A stretch of 13,106 nt of DNA from Treponema sp. (GTDB taxonomy: Bacteria > Spirochaetota > Spirochaetia > Treponematales > Breznakiellaceae), in assembly GCA_031257595.1 (NCBI GenBank), contig JAIROH010000074.1:1-13106 (forward strand), given 5' to 3'. The translations under genes and the position numbers were made by a program. Within the stretch, counting starts at the first letter, position 1, and each line of letters opens with the position of its first letter. Shown here in pieces: positions 13,085-13,106 of the stretch. The notes beneath the pieces were generated by a model, which had not been told where the DNA came from, searched no databases, and saw only the letters and a program-made list of their open reading frames with translations.

Positions 13085-13106
13085 AGATCGGAAGAGCACA
13101 CGTCTG
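13085..13106. other. Illumina adapter sequence at contig end
   Basis: The last 22 bases begin AGATCGGAAGAGC and end CACACGTCTG, which is the start of the Illumina TruSeq read-through adapter. They are not biological, and the real sequence ends at 13084. Confidence 0.97.

Overview
The window looks like one end of a metagenomic or draft contig carrying a prophage of siphovirus-like tail type, inserted beside a tRNA gene. The host is probably a spirochaete, perhaps a gut Treponema. That is inference, resting on the small lysis-region protein with DUF261-like character, a relaxed spirochaete-style lipobox, and the mix of GC-rich genes with AT-rich, hairpin-studded intergenic DNA. No marker gene settles it.

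Layout. At 1-291 (minus) is the N-terminal part of a host membrane sensor protein. From 292 to 947 there is no recognised gene: a GC-rich island (about 370-655), then an AT-rich stretch with three stem-loops (776-882) and a good promoter (903-932). This promoter drives a CAU-anticodon tRNA (948-1021, most likely tRNA-Ile2). A tyrosine integrase follows at once (1141-2409, plus), the usual arrangement for an element inserted at a tRNA 3' end. Between the integrase and the phage late genes lies a truncated DNA adenine methylase remnant (2413-2590, minus).

From 2582 to the contig end everything is on the minus strand and reads as one late operon. In transcription order it holds: tape measure protein (5' end off the contig), a giant tail-tip/hub protein with repeated domains, a lectin-type tail fibre, its likely chaperone, then a chain of six small genes joined by ATGA overlaps or near-overlaps. 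These six are two small coiled-coil/holin-like proteins, a possible cysteine hydrolase, a zinc-ribbon protein, a second holin-like protein and a spanin-like lipoprotein. The late genes converge on the integrase.

Main points of interest. (1) The tail-tip gene is split by a 127-bp MITE-like insertion (6696-6822) with 19-bp terminal inverted repeats starting CAGGG and a 10-bp target duplication. (2) The tail fibre ends in a DUF6273/C-type-lectin-like domain whose last codons look like the variable region of a diversity-generating retroelement; no reverse transcriptase or template repeat is visible here. (3) A roughly 33-residue peptide module with a YPGD...FYP core is inserted in frame three times, in two unrelated repeat-domain types of the tail-tip protein. 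(4) The last late gene has the topology of a unimolecular spanin. (5) The last 22 bases are Illumina adapter, so the right end is an artefact.
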